From Atlantibacter hermannii (lineage in GTDB: Bacteria; Pseudomonadota; Gammaproteobacteria; Enterobacterales; Enterobacteriaceae): a DNA stretch of 64,000 nt. Position 1 is the stretch's first letter. Each line of letters begins with the position of its first letter. Positions 37,012 through 44,609 of this stretch are shown here, in pieces. Location of the stretch: contig NZ_JAAATR010000042.1 in NCBI RefSeq assembly GCF_009907385.1, positions 124,001 to 188,000 on the forward strand, read 5' to 3'. Below the pieces are notes generated by a model, which saw only the letters and a list, made by a program, of their open reading frames with translations, made no database searches and was not told the origin of the DNA. The translations under genes were made by a program, and so were the position numbers.

Positions 37012-38075
37012 CAGGTCTCCTTTTTGGCTTCATGTTGCAACAGCGCGGCTTTGCGCGCCACGCCCCAGCGGTAGCCGGAAAGCTGCCCGTCCCGGCGGAT
37101 CACCCGGTGACAGGGCACAATAATCGCCAGCCGGTTGGCCCCGCAGGCGCTGGCCACGGCGCGCACCGCGTTAGGTTTGCCCACTTTCGCCGCCAGCGCC
37201 TGGTAACTGACAGTCTCACCGGACGGAATAGTCCGCAGCGCTTCCCACACCTGCTGCTGGAACAGGGTTCCCTGAAAATCTAACGGCAGATCGAGGCGGG
37301 TATCCGGCGCGCGAATGCAGGCCACCACCTTTTCAAGGATATCGCTAAAATCGTCCTGCGCCAGACGGCGTTCAGCCAGCGGAAACAGCGCGGCCAGCTG
37401 GGTTTCGAGCTCTGCGTCGCCATCCCCTAACAGCACCGCGCAGATCCCGCGCGGGCTTTGCGCCACCAGGCAGCGCCCAACGTGGCAATCCACCATGGCA
37501 TAGCGCAGGCTGAGCTGTTTACCGCCGCTGCGAAACTGTTTGGCCGTCATGCCCAGCGCGGCGTCGGCGTCGCGATAAAAGCTGCTGCCCGAGCCAAACC
37601 CCGCCTGATACAGCGCAGGCGTGACCGCTTCGCCGTGGGTTAAGGCACTGCGCAGCCGCTGATTGCGCCGGGCAGTTTGCCAGGCTTTGGGCGTCATCCC
37701 GGTGACCGATTTAAACAGGCGATGAAAATGATACGTGCTGAGGGCCATTTCCTGCGCCAGCGCGTCGAGCGTAAGGGTTTGTTCGCTGGCGTCCAGCAAT
37801 GCGCAGGCTTTGCGGATACGCTCGACACGCTGCTGATGCAGCGGCGCTTTATCAGGCTGGCAGCGCTTGCAGGGCCGAAAGCCCGCCGCCTGGGCCGCAT
37901 CAGCGCTCTGGTAAAAGCGGACATTCTGGCGCAGAGGATGGCGCGCCCGGCACGACGGGCGGCAGAAAATGCCGGTGGTGATAACCCCGAACACGAACTG
38001 CTCATCGGCATTCGCATCGCGGGTTTCCACCGCCAGCCAGCGTGCGTCTTCGGTGTGATAGATAGACTGTTTCAT
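37011..38075 (-). CDS. ada: Adaptive response regulator and methyltransferase Ada
   Basis: A 354-residue protein, the same length as E. coli Ada. The N-terminal zinc domain has Cys38 (GIFCRPSC), which accepts methyl groups from phosphotriesters and thereby turns Ada into an activator; the remaining zinc cysteines include Cys42 and the PCKRCQPD pair. An AraC-type helix-turn-helix follows (about residues 90-180). The C-terminal O6-methylguanine methyltransferase domain has the acceptor cysteine in IVPCHRVIR. The ATG at 38075 has a GAGGAG site. An Ada box is present upstream, so autoregulation is expected. Confidence 0.96.
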   Translation of the reverse strand: MKQSIYHTEDARWLAVETRDANADEQFVFGVITTGIFCRPSCRARHPLRQNVRFYQSADAAQAAGFRPCKRCQPDKAPLHQQRVERIRKACALLDASEQTLTLDALAQEMALSTYHFHRLFKSVTGMTPKAWQTARRNQRLRSALTHGEAVTPALYQAGFGSGSSFYRDADAALGMTAKQFRSGGKQLSLRYAMVDCHVGRCLVAQSPRGICAVLLGDGDAELETQLAALFPLAERRLAQDDFSDILEKVVACIRAPDTRLDLPLDFQGTLFQQQVWEALRTIPSGETVSYQALAAKVGKPNAVRAVASACGANRLAIIVPCHRVIRRDGQLSGYRWGVARKAALLQHEAKKET

Positions 38076-38139
38076 GGCTCGCTCCTCTTTAAAGGTAGCC
38101 CCACTTTGCCAGCGGGGCTGCGCCAAAAAACTCCGTTTC

Positions 38140-38152
38140 TTGCTTTTTAATT
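38140..38152 (-). promoter_or_regulatory. Ada box of the ada-alkB operon
   Basis: On the minus strand the sequence reads AAT-N6-GCAA, the pattern of the E. coli ada operator, about 65-77 nt upstream of the ada ATG. It overlaps the stop codon of apbE. Confidence 0.6.
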
Positions 38153-39202
38153 TTTCTGCGACTGCAGGAAGGTGGCAAACTGCGGCGACATCCAGGTCGA
38201 GAAGCCGTTAGGCTCTTTGACGATCAGATACACCGCCAGCTTTTGCTCCAGCGCCAGCGCTTTCGCTTTTTCCGGCCCCAGCACCATCAGCCCGGTGTCC
38301 CAGCCGTCGGCTTCCAGCGCCGTGGGGGCGATCACCGTGGCAGAGACCAGCGTATGCTGAATCGGACGCCCGGTGGCCGGATCGATCACGTGCGACAGGC
38401 GCTTGCCGTCCAGCTCGTAGTAGTTGCGATAGCTCCCGGCAGTGCTGATGCCGTGGCCGTTAATATCCACCACCGCCGCCACGGCGTTTTCCCGATCCGT
38501 GGGCTGCTGGATAGCCACCCGCCAGGCGCGGCCTTCGGGACTGGTGCCCCGGCTGACCAGCGCGCCGCCTACGGAGACTAAATAGCGGCTAATGCCCTCC
38601 TGCTCCATCAGGCGCGCCAGGTGATCGGCGGCGTAACCTTCGCCTACGGTGGAGAGATCGACAAACAGATCGGGGATCGCTTTTTGCAGATACTGCGCGC
38701 CCGCCGACTGGATCACCTTCAGATGCCCGATTCCCAAGCGGTGCTTCGCCTGCTGGATATCGGCGTCTGACGGCGTTTTTACCGGCTGTTTTTCCGGGCC
38801 GAAACCCCATAAATTCACCAGCGGCCCGACAGTGATGTCCATTGCGCCCTGGGTTTTATGGCCGATACGCAGCGCCAGCGTCACGATATCGCTCATGGCC
38901 TCGCTCACCGGCCAGGGATCGGTGCTGGCGGAATGGTTGAACTGCATCAGCGCCGAATCGTTTTTCCAGGTGGAAAGCAGCCGATCGTCGCCATCCAGCT
39001 GGGCCTGAATTTTATCGCGCAGCGCCGCTTCGCGAGACGGTTCAACACCCGCGAGACTCACCCGCCAGAACGTCCCCATGGTTTTGCCTTCCAGCACCAC
39101 GGCCCGCCGGGAAGGTTCAACCGGTTGCTGCGAATTATCGCATCCTGAAAGCAGCAGAACGGCGGCCACCATTCCGATGCAAAGTCCTGATAAACGTCTC
39201 AT
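38147..39202 (-). CDS. apbE: FAD:protein FMN transferase ApbE, lipoprotein
   Basis: A 351-residue periplasmic lipoprotein, the same length as E. coli ApbE. It attaches FMN to a threonine of target proteins such as NqrB, NqrC and RsxG. The signal peptide ends in lipobox LLSGC. Family motifs are visible: GKTMGTFWRVS near the N-terminus, MDITVGPLVNLWGFGP, DLSTVGEGYAADH, and the C-terminal metal/FAD segment DGWDTGLMVLG. The ATG at 39202 was chosen for length and lipoprotein signal. It lies between ompC and ada, as in E. coli. Confidence 0.96.
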   Translation of the reverse strand: MRRLSGLCIGMVAAVLLLSGCDNSQQPVEPSRRAVVLEGKTMGTFWRVSLAGVEPSREAALRDKIQAQLDGDDRLLSTWKNDSALMQFNHSASTDPWPVSEAMSDIVTLALRIGHKTQGAMDITVGPLVNLWGFGPEKQPVKTPSDADIQQAKHRLGIGHLKVIQSAGAQYLQKAIPDLFVDLSTVGEGYAADHLARLMEQEGISRYLVSVGGALVSRGTSPEGRAWRVAIQQPTDRENAVAAVVDINGHGISTAGSYRNYYELDGKRLSHVIDPATGRPIQHTLVSATVIAPTALEADGWDTGLMVLGPEKAKALALEQKLAVYLIVKEPNGFSTWMSPQFATFLQSQKN

Positions 39203-39265
39203 TACTCCCCCTCTGTTGAGGCCCGCAGGGTACAACAAAAATCGAACATTGTCGGGAAGCGGGAT

Positions 39266-39290
39266 AAAAAAAGGGAGCCCGCAGGCTCCC
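39266..39290 (-). terminator. Terminator of ompC
   Basis: A perfect 7-bp stem GGGAGCC / GGCTCCC with a CGCA loop is followed on the minus strand by T7. It lies 20 nt past the ompC stop. Confidence 0.88.
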
Positions 39291-39310
39291 TTGATGCAAA
39301 TAGTACGGAA

Positions 39311-40429
39311 TTAGAACTGGTAAACCAGGCCCAGCGCAACGATATCATCGGTAGCGATACGCGCGTCACGGGTGAACTGGTTTTCGTCCAGCAGGTTGAT
39401 TTTGTAATCAACGTAGGTGGACATGTTTTTGTTGAAGTAGTAAGTCGCGCCTACATCAACATATTTCAGCAGATCCTGGTCGCCGTAGTTGTTCACGCCG
39501 TTGGAGATGTCTTTACCTTTGGACTGCAGGTAAGCCACGGACGGACGCAGGCCGAAGTCGAACTGGTACTGAGCAACCACTTCGAAGTTCTGCGCTTTGT
39601 CAGCAAAACCGTAAGCAGCCGCGCTGGAGTCGCCGCCGAAACGGGTCGCGTTGTAAGTCTGGGTGTACTGTGCAGCCAGGTACAGGTTGTTGGCGTCGTA
39701 TTTCAGGCCGCCAGAGTAGGTTTCTGCGTGGTCGCCGTTGCCGTAGATGCCCGCCAGGTTGTTCTGGTCAGCAGTACGTTTGGAAGAGGACATCGCACCG
39801 CCGATACCGAAGCCAGCGCCCAGATCGTAGGTCACAGATGCGCCGTACGCGTCACCGTTCTGTTTCAGCACGCCACGACCGCCGAAGTCTTCGCCGCTAA
39901 CGCTGCCATTTTTACCCTGGTATTGCAGAGCAAAGTTCAGGCCGTCAACCAGACCGAAGAAGTCGGTGTTACGATAGGTAGCAACACCGTTTGCACGGGA
40001 TTGCAGGAAGTTATCAGAACCGTAAGTGTCGCCGCCGAATTCCGGCAGCACGTCAGTCCAGGAAGTTACGTCATACACAACGCCGTAGTTACGACCGTAG
40101 TCGAAAGAACCGGCGTCGCCCACTTTAAGGCCTGCGAACGCCAGACGAGTCCAGGCGTCGTTTTCGCTTTCAGTCGTGTTGCCCTGAACCTGGTATTCCC
40201 ACTGGCCGTAACCGGTGATCTGGTCGTTAACCTGGGTTTCGCCTTTGAAGCCGAGACGAATGTAAGTCTGATCGCCGTCAGAACCATCGTCATCAGAGAA
40301 ATAGTGCAGACCGTCTACTTTACCGTACAGGTCTAATTTGTTGCCGTCTTTGTTATAAACTTCAGCCGCATTTGCAGTACCTGCGATCAACAGCGCGGGT
40401 ACCAATAAGGACAGGACTTTAACTTTCAT
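39311..40429 (-). CDS. ompC: Outer membrane porin OmpC
   Basis: A 372-residue classical trimeric porin. A 21-residue signal peptide (cleavage ANA/AEV) precedes a 16-strand barrel ending in the assembly signature VYQF. The constriction loop L3 carries PEFGGD followed by NFLQSRANG, as in OmpC/OmpK36-type porins. The location between apbE and micF-rcsD confirms OmpC rather than OmpF. Exposed loops differ from E. coli, as expected for a surface antigen under selection. Expression is expected to rise with osmolarity through OmpR, whose binding region is visible upstream. Confidence 0.95.
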   Translation of the reverse strand: MKVKVLSLLVPALLIAGTANAAEVYNKDGNKLDLYGKVDGLHYFSDDDGSDGDQTYIRLGFKGETQVNDQITGYGQWEYQVQGNTTESENDAWTRLAFAGLKVGDAGSFDYGRNYGVVYDVTSWTDVLPEFGGDTYGSDNFLQSRANGVATYRNTDFFGLVDGLNFALQYQGKNGSVSGEDFGGRGVLKQNGDAYGASVTYDLGAGFGIGGAMSSSKRTADQNNLAGIYGNGDHAETYSGGLKYDANNLYLAAQYTQTYNATRFGGDSSAAAYGFADKAQNFEVVAQYQFDFGLRPSVAYLQSKGKDISNGVNNYGDQDLLKYVDVGATYYFNKNMSTYVDYKINLLDENQFTRDARIATDDIVALGLVYQF

Positions 40430-40568
40430 GTTATTAACCCTCTGTTATATGCCTTTATATATGCCTTTTTCTTATTACCACTGCTTACTGATTAATCCTC
40501 TAATCAGTCGGCGACCCCATTGTCCAAAACAAATACAGATTAATCCAATGCGAATATGATACTAAAAC

Positions 40569-40613
40569 TTTTAAGGTGTTTCATTTTGCATTATAGGTGT
40601 AACAACATGTAAA
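40569..40613 (-). promoter_or_regulatory. OmpR-binding region of the ompC promoter
   Basis: On the minus strand the region carries TTTACATGTTGTTACACC and AAAATGAAACACCTTAAAAG, closely matching the E. coli ompC upstream OmpR boxes in order and spacing. It lies 140-184 nt before the ompC ATG. The rest of the 340-nt gap between ompC and micF is AT-rich and shows no gene. Confidence 0.7.
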
Positions 40614-40769
40614 AATGAGGGAACTTTTTTTAGCACGAATAGCTAAAAATAATCGCACTGATAATCAAAAAATACCAATACTTCATTAATAACAATGATT
40701 TAAAGAAAAGCCTACTTTACCGCACTGAATGATAAAACCTTTTCTCTTTTCATCACTAAAATAGATATC

Positions 40770-40862
40770 GCTATCATCATTAACTTTATTTATTACCGTC
40801 ATTCGATCCCGAATGTCAGTTTTACCCCTATTTCAACCGGATGCTTGCATCCGGTTTTTTTT
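40770..40862 (+). ncRNA. micF: MicF antisense regulatory RNA
   Basis: A 93-nt RNA gene divergent from ompC. Its first 35 nt (from GCTATCATCATTAACTT) match E. coli MicF exactly by recall; this is the part that pairs with the ompF ribosome-binding region and represses OmpF with Hfq. The middle part has diverged. The 3' end is a terminator with stem ACCGGATGC / GCATCCGGT followed by T8, and the stem shows compensated changes relative to E. coli. Confidence 0.93.
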
Positions 40863-41239
40863 ACGCTTCTTTACGTTACCTGTATGAATTTGTGCTACGG
40901 CATTATTCCTTGACGCTCTATCCAGCGACGCGGGAACAAAGCAACATAATTAAATTCACCGCTTCGATTTGCTTATTTGTGCTATTACCGCTTCGCTTCA
41001 CTTCTTTTTTTCGTATTCATTCCAGTGCGTTATTTTTTTAACGGGGCGCTGAAATTGTCCACTGCGGGTCCGCTCACCGAACCAGCTTTCGCTTGTCTGG
41101 TCTGGAAAATCACGCTGTTCGCTTTATACTGCGGTGTCGGTATCTCTGCGCGCCTGCAGCCGGGTACTGCGAACGCGTCACGGAATCGACGCTCTGTGCT
41201 TTTTTTATTGCGCCTTTAGCCAGCGGACAACACACGATA
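40863..41239. other. Leader region upstream of rcsD, no gene seen
   Basis: About 377 nt between micF and rcsD. No credible gene. A -10-like TATACT at 41125-41130 with a poor -35 17 nt upstream could be an rcsD promoter. The rcsD frame stays open upstream to 41093, but that extension does not resemble RcsD. Confidence 0.5.
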
Positions 41240-43906
41240 ATGAGTCAGTCAGACACAATGATCCCCAACAAGTTTTCTTTGATGCCGGGCAGTATCACGC
41301 GCTTTTTTCTTCTGCTTATCGTGGTCCTGCTGGTCACTATGGGGGTGATTACTCAGAGCGCCGTGAACACCTGGCTTAAAGATAAAAGCTACCAGATTGT
41401 GGATATCACCCATGCGCTGCACAAGCGTATTGATACCTACCGCTACGCCACCTGGCAGATCTACGACAACATCGCCCCTTCCACCTCGCCTGCGAACGAA
41501 GGGTTGCAGGAGACCCGCCTGCGTCAGGACGTTTACTACCTTGAGAAACCGCGCCGGAAAACCGAAGCGCTGATTTTTGGCTCGCACGACAGCTCAACGC
41601 TGGAGATGTCCCAGCGGATTTCCAGTTATCTGGATACGTTATGGGGCGCCGAGAACGTGCCCTGGTCAATGTATTATCTCAACGGCCAGGATAACAGCAT
41701 GATCCTGGTATCGACGCTGCCGCTGAAAGATCTCTCAACCGGCTTTAAAGAAGGGTCGATCAGCAATGTCGTCGATTCGCGCCGCGCGGAGATGCTGCAA
41801 CAGGCGAACGCGCTGGACGAGCGTGAAAGTTTCTCCGCCCTGCGCCGTCTCGCCTGGCAAAACGGCCACTACTTTACGCTGCGCACCACCTTTAACCAGC
41901 CAGGCCATCTGGCGACGGTAGTGGCGTTTGATTTACCGATTAACGATCTGATCCCGCCTGGCATGGCGCTGGACAGCTTCCGTCTCGACCAGGACAACAC
42001 CCAAAGCGTCCAGACCGGCAATGACCGTGAAGATCCGGACAGCGTGACCATTAACTTCAACAGCTCGCGTATCGAGATCACCTCGCCGCTTAACTCCACC
42101 CACCTGAAGCTGGTCTGGGAAGTGCCGTTCGGTACGCTGCTGATGGAAACGCTGCAAAATATCTTATTGCCGCTGCTGCTGAATATTGGCCTGCTGGCGC
42201 TGGCGCTCTTCGGCTTTACCACGTTCCGCAACCAGCCGACCCGCCAGGTGGAAAACAGCGCGCCCAACTCCTGGCAGGGAGAGATGAAAAAGCTGCGCGC
42301 GCTGAATGAAGAGATTGTCTCGCTGCTCCCGCTTGGCCTGCTGGTGCACGATCTCGACTCGAACCGCACGCTGATCAGCAACGGCATCGCCGATCATCTG
42401 CTGCCGCATTTAAACCTGCAAAACATTACCGCGATGGCCGATCAGCACCAGGGGGTGATTCAGGCGACCATTAATAATGAGCTGTATGAAATTCGCCAGT
42501 TCCGTAGCCAGGTGGTTCCTCGTACTCAGATCTTCGTGATCCGCGAGCAGGATCGGGAAATTCTGGTGAATAAGAAGTTGAAACAGGCGCAGCGCCTGTA
42601 TGAGAAAAACCAGCAGGGCCGCGCGGCCTTTATGCAGCATATTGGCGAAGCCCTGAAAACGCCGGTGATCAAGCTGGCGGAACAGGCCGGGCTGGTAGCC
42701 GGCACCGACAACCGCGCGCTGATTAACCAGGCTGACGAGATCGTGCGGCTGGTGGATGAAATCCAACTGCTCAATCTGCTGGAAACCGAAAGCTGGAAAA
42801 CCATGCCGAGCGAGTTTTCCATCCAGGAAGTGATTGATGAGGTCGTGCCGCAGGTGCTGCCTGCCGCCAAGCGCAAGGGCCTGCAACTGCTGGTTAAAAA
42901 TCAGCTGGCTGCGAATGAAAGTCGCTACGGCGATCGCGCCGCGCTGAAAAAAATCCTGCTGATGCTGTTGCAGTACGCGGTCACGACCACCGACATCGGC
43001 AAGATCACGCTGGAAGTCAGCCAGGAAGAGTCGGCGAGCGAACGCCTGACCCTGCGCATTCTGAATACCGGACAGGGGCTGACCGCGCAGGAAATCGACA
43101 ATCTGCATTTCCCGTTCCTTAACGACACCTCTGCCGATCGCTTCGGTAAAGCCAATGGGCTCACCTTTTATCTGTGTAACCAACTGGCGAAACAGCTGGG
43201 CGGTTATCTGAATATTAAATCCCGTAATGAACTTGGCACGCGTTATTCGCTGCATCTCAATATGGCGGTGGAATCAAAGGAAGAAGAGGACGAGGAACGC
43301 TTGCTGGATGAGGTCGTCGCAATGGTTGACGTCACCTCAAATGAAGTGCGTGCGGTAGTGGTCCGTCTGCTGGAGAGCTGGGGGGCGAGCTGCATTACCC
43401 CCGACGAACGGCTGATAAGTCAAGAGTTTGATATTTTCTTAACTGATAATCCGTCAAATCTTACAGCAACCGGCCTGCTTTTAAGCGATGATGAGGACCG
43501 CGTACACCAATTAGCGCCGGGAAAACTGCGGGTTAATTTTAATATCAGCGCTGCGTTGCAGGAAGCAGTGCTACAACTTATAGAAGAGCAACTGGCGCAG
43601 GAAGCTTGCCCGGAATCGCCTCTGGGCGGCGATGAAAACGCGCAACTTCACGCCAGCGGCTATTATTCTCTGTTTGTCGACACAGTACCGGACGATGTGA
43701 AGAGATTGTATACTGAGGCAGCGACAAGCGATTTTGCTGCGCTGGCTCAGACGGCGCACCGCCTGAAAGGGGTGTTCGCCATGCTCAATCTTGTCCCCGG
43801 CAAGCAGTTATGTGAAACGCTGGAGCATAATATTCGCAAGAAGGATGCTCCAGGTATTGAAAAAGATATCAGTGACATTGACGCCTACGTCAATCGCTTG
43901 CTGTAG
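41240..43906 (+). CDS. rcsD: Rcs phosphorelay phosphotransferase RcsD
   Basis: An 888-residue inner-membrane protein that passes phosphate from RcsC to RcsB. Two membrane segments (about residues 20-40 and 305-325) flank a periplasmic domain. An inactive kinase-like region and the RcsB-binding ABL domain follow, and the C-terminal HPt domain has the phospho-accepting His840 in TAHRLKGVFAML. The ATG at 41240 (MSQSDTM) matches the E. coli start. The HPt and ABL domains are much better conserved than the middle part. rcsB begins 16 nt after the stop. Confidence 0.97.
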   Translation: MSQSDTMIPNKFSLMPGSITRFFLLLIVVLLVTMGVITQSAVNTWLKDKSYQIVDITHALHKRIDTYRYATWQIYDNIAPSTSPANEGLQETRLRQDVYYLEKPRRKTEALIFGSHDSSTLEMSQRISSYLDTLWGAENVPWSMYYLNGQDNSMILVSTLPLKDLSTGFKEGSISNVVDSRRAEMLQQANALDERESFSALRRLAWQNGHYFTLRTTFNQPGHLATVVAFDLPINDLIPPGMALDSFRLDQDNTQSVQTGNDREDPDSVTINFNSSRIEITSPLNSTHLKLVWEVPFGTLLMETLQNILLPLLLNIGLLALALFGFTTFRNQPTRQVENSAPNSWQGEMKKLRALNEEIVSLLPLGLLVHDLDSNRTLISNGIADHLLPHLNLQNITAMADQHQGVIQATINNELYEIRQFRSQVVPRTQIFVIREQDREILVNKKLKQAQRLYEKNQQGRAAFMQHIGEALKTPVIKLAEQAGLVAGTDNRALINQADEIVRLVDEIQLLNLLETESWKTMPSEFSIQEVIDEVVPQVLPAAKRKGLQLLVKNQLAANESRYGDRAALKKILLMLLQYAVTTTDIGKITLEVSQEESASERLTLRILNTGQGLTAQEIDNLHFPFLNDTSADRFGKANGLTFYLCNQLAKQLGGYLNIKSRNELGTRYSLHLNMAVESKEEEDEERLLDEVVAMVDVTSNEVRAVVVRLLESWGASCITPDERLISQEFDIFLTDNPSNLTATGLLLSDDEDRVHQLAPGKLRVNFNISAALQEAVLQLIEEQLAQEACPESPLGGDENAQLHASGYYSLFVDTVPDDVKRLYTEAATSDFAALAQTAHRLKGVFAMLNLVPGKQLCETLEHNIRKKDAPGIEKDISDIDAYVNRLL

Positions 43907-43922
43907 CAAGGTAGCCTATTAC

Positions 43923-44573
43923 ATGAACAATATGAACGTAATTATTGCCGATGATCATCCGATTGTACTGTTCGGTATTCGCAAGTCTCTGGAACAGATC
44001 GAATGGGTGAATGTTGTCGGCGAGTTTGAAGATTCCACAGCACTGATTAACAATTTGCCGAAGCTTGACGCGCACGTGTTGATCACCGATCTCTCTATGC
44101 CGGGCGATAAATACGGTGACGGCATTACGCTGATTAAGTACATCAAACGCCATTTCCCGAATCTGTCTATCATCGTATTAACGATGAATAACAACCCGGC
44201 CATTTTAAGCGCGGTGTTGGAGCTGGATATCGAAGGGATTGTTCTGAAGCAAGGCGCGCCGACGGATCTGCCGAAAGCGCTGGCCGCGCTGCAAAAAGGC
44301 AAGAAATTCACCCCGGAAAGCGTGTCCCGCCTGCTGGAGAAAATCAGCGCCAGCGGCTACGGCGACAAACGCCTGTCACCGAAAGAGAGCGAAGTGCTGC
44401 GTCTGTTTGCTGAAGGCTTCCTGGTGACCGAGATTGCTAAAAAGCTTAACCGTAGTATTAAAACCATCAGCAGCCAGAAGAAGTCGGCGATGATGAAACT
44501 GGGCGTAGATAACGACATCGCCCTGCTCAATTACCTCTCCTCGGTGACGCTCGCGCCATCCGATAAAGAGTAA
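43923..44573 (+). CDS. rcsB: Rcs response regulator RcsB
   Basis: A 216-residue transcription factor, nearly identical to E. coli RcsB by recall. The receiver domain has phospho-acceptor Asp56 (LITDLSMPG); a LuxR-type helix-turn-helix follows at the C-terminus (LSPKESEVLRLFAEGFLVTEIA). It controls capsule, motility, rprA and acid and envelope-stress genes, alone or with RcsA, BglJ or GadE. Co-transcribed with rcsD. Confidence 0.99.
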   Translation: MNNMNVIIADDHPIVLFGIRKSLEQIEWVNVVGEFEDSTALINNLPKLDAHVLITDLSMPGDKYGDGITLIKYIKRHFPNLSIIVLTMNNNPAILSAVLELDIEGIVLKQGAPTDLPKALAALQKGKKFTPESVSRLLEKISASGYGDKRLSPKESEVLRLFAEGFLVTEIAKKLNRSIKTISSQKKSAMMKLGVDNDIALLNYLSSVTLAPSDKE

Positions 44574-44584
44574 GGCCTTTGACA

Positions 44585-44609
44585 ATGCCCTCCGATGGAG
44601 GGCATTTTT
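44585..44609. terminator. Bidirectional terminator between rcsB and rcsC
   Basis: A perfect 9-bp stem ATGCCCTCC / GGAGGGCAT with a GAT loop, followed by T5 that runs into the rcsC stop codon. Confidence 0.85.
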
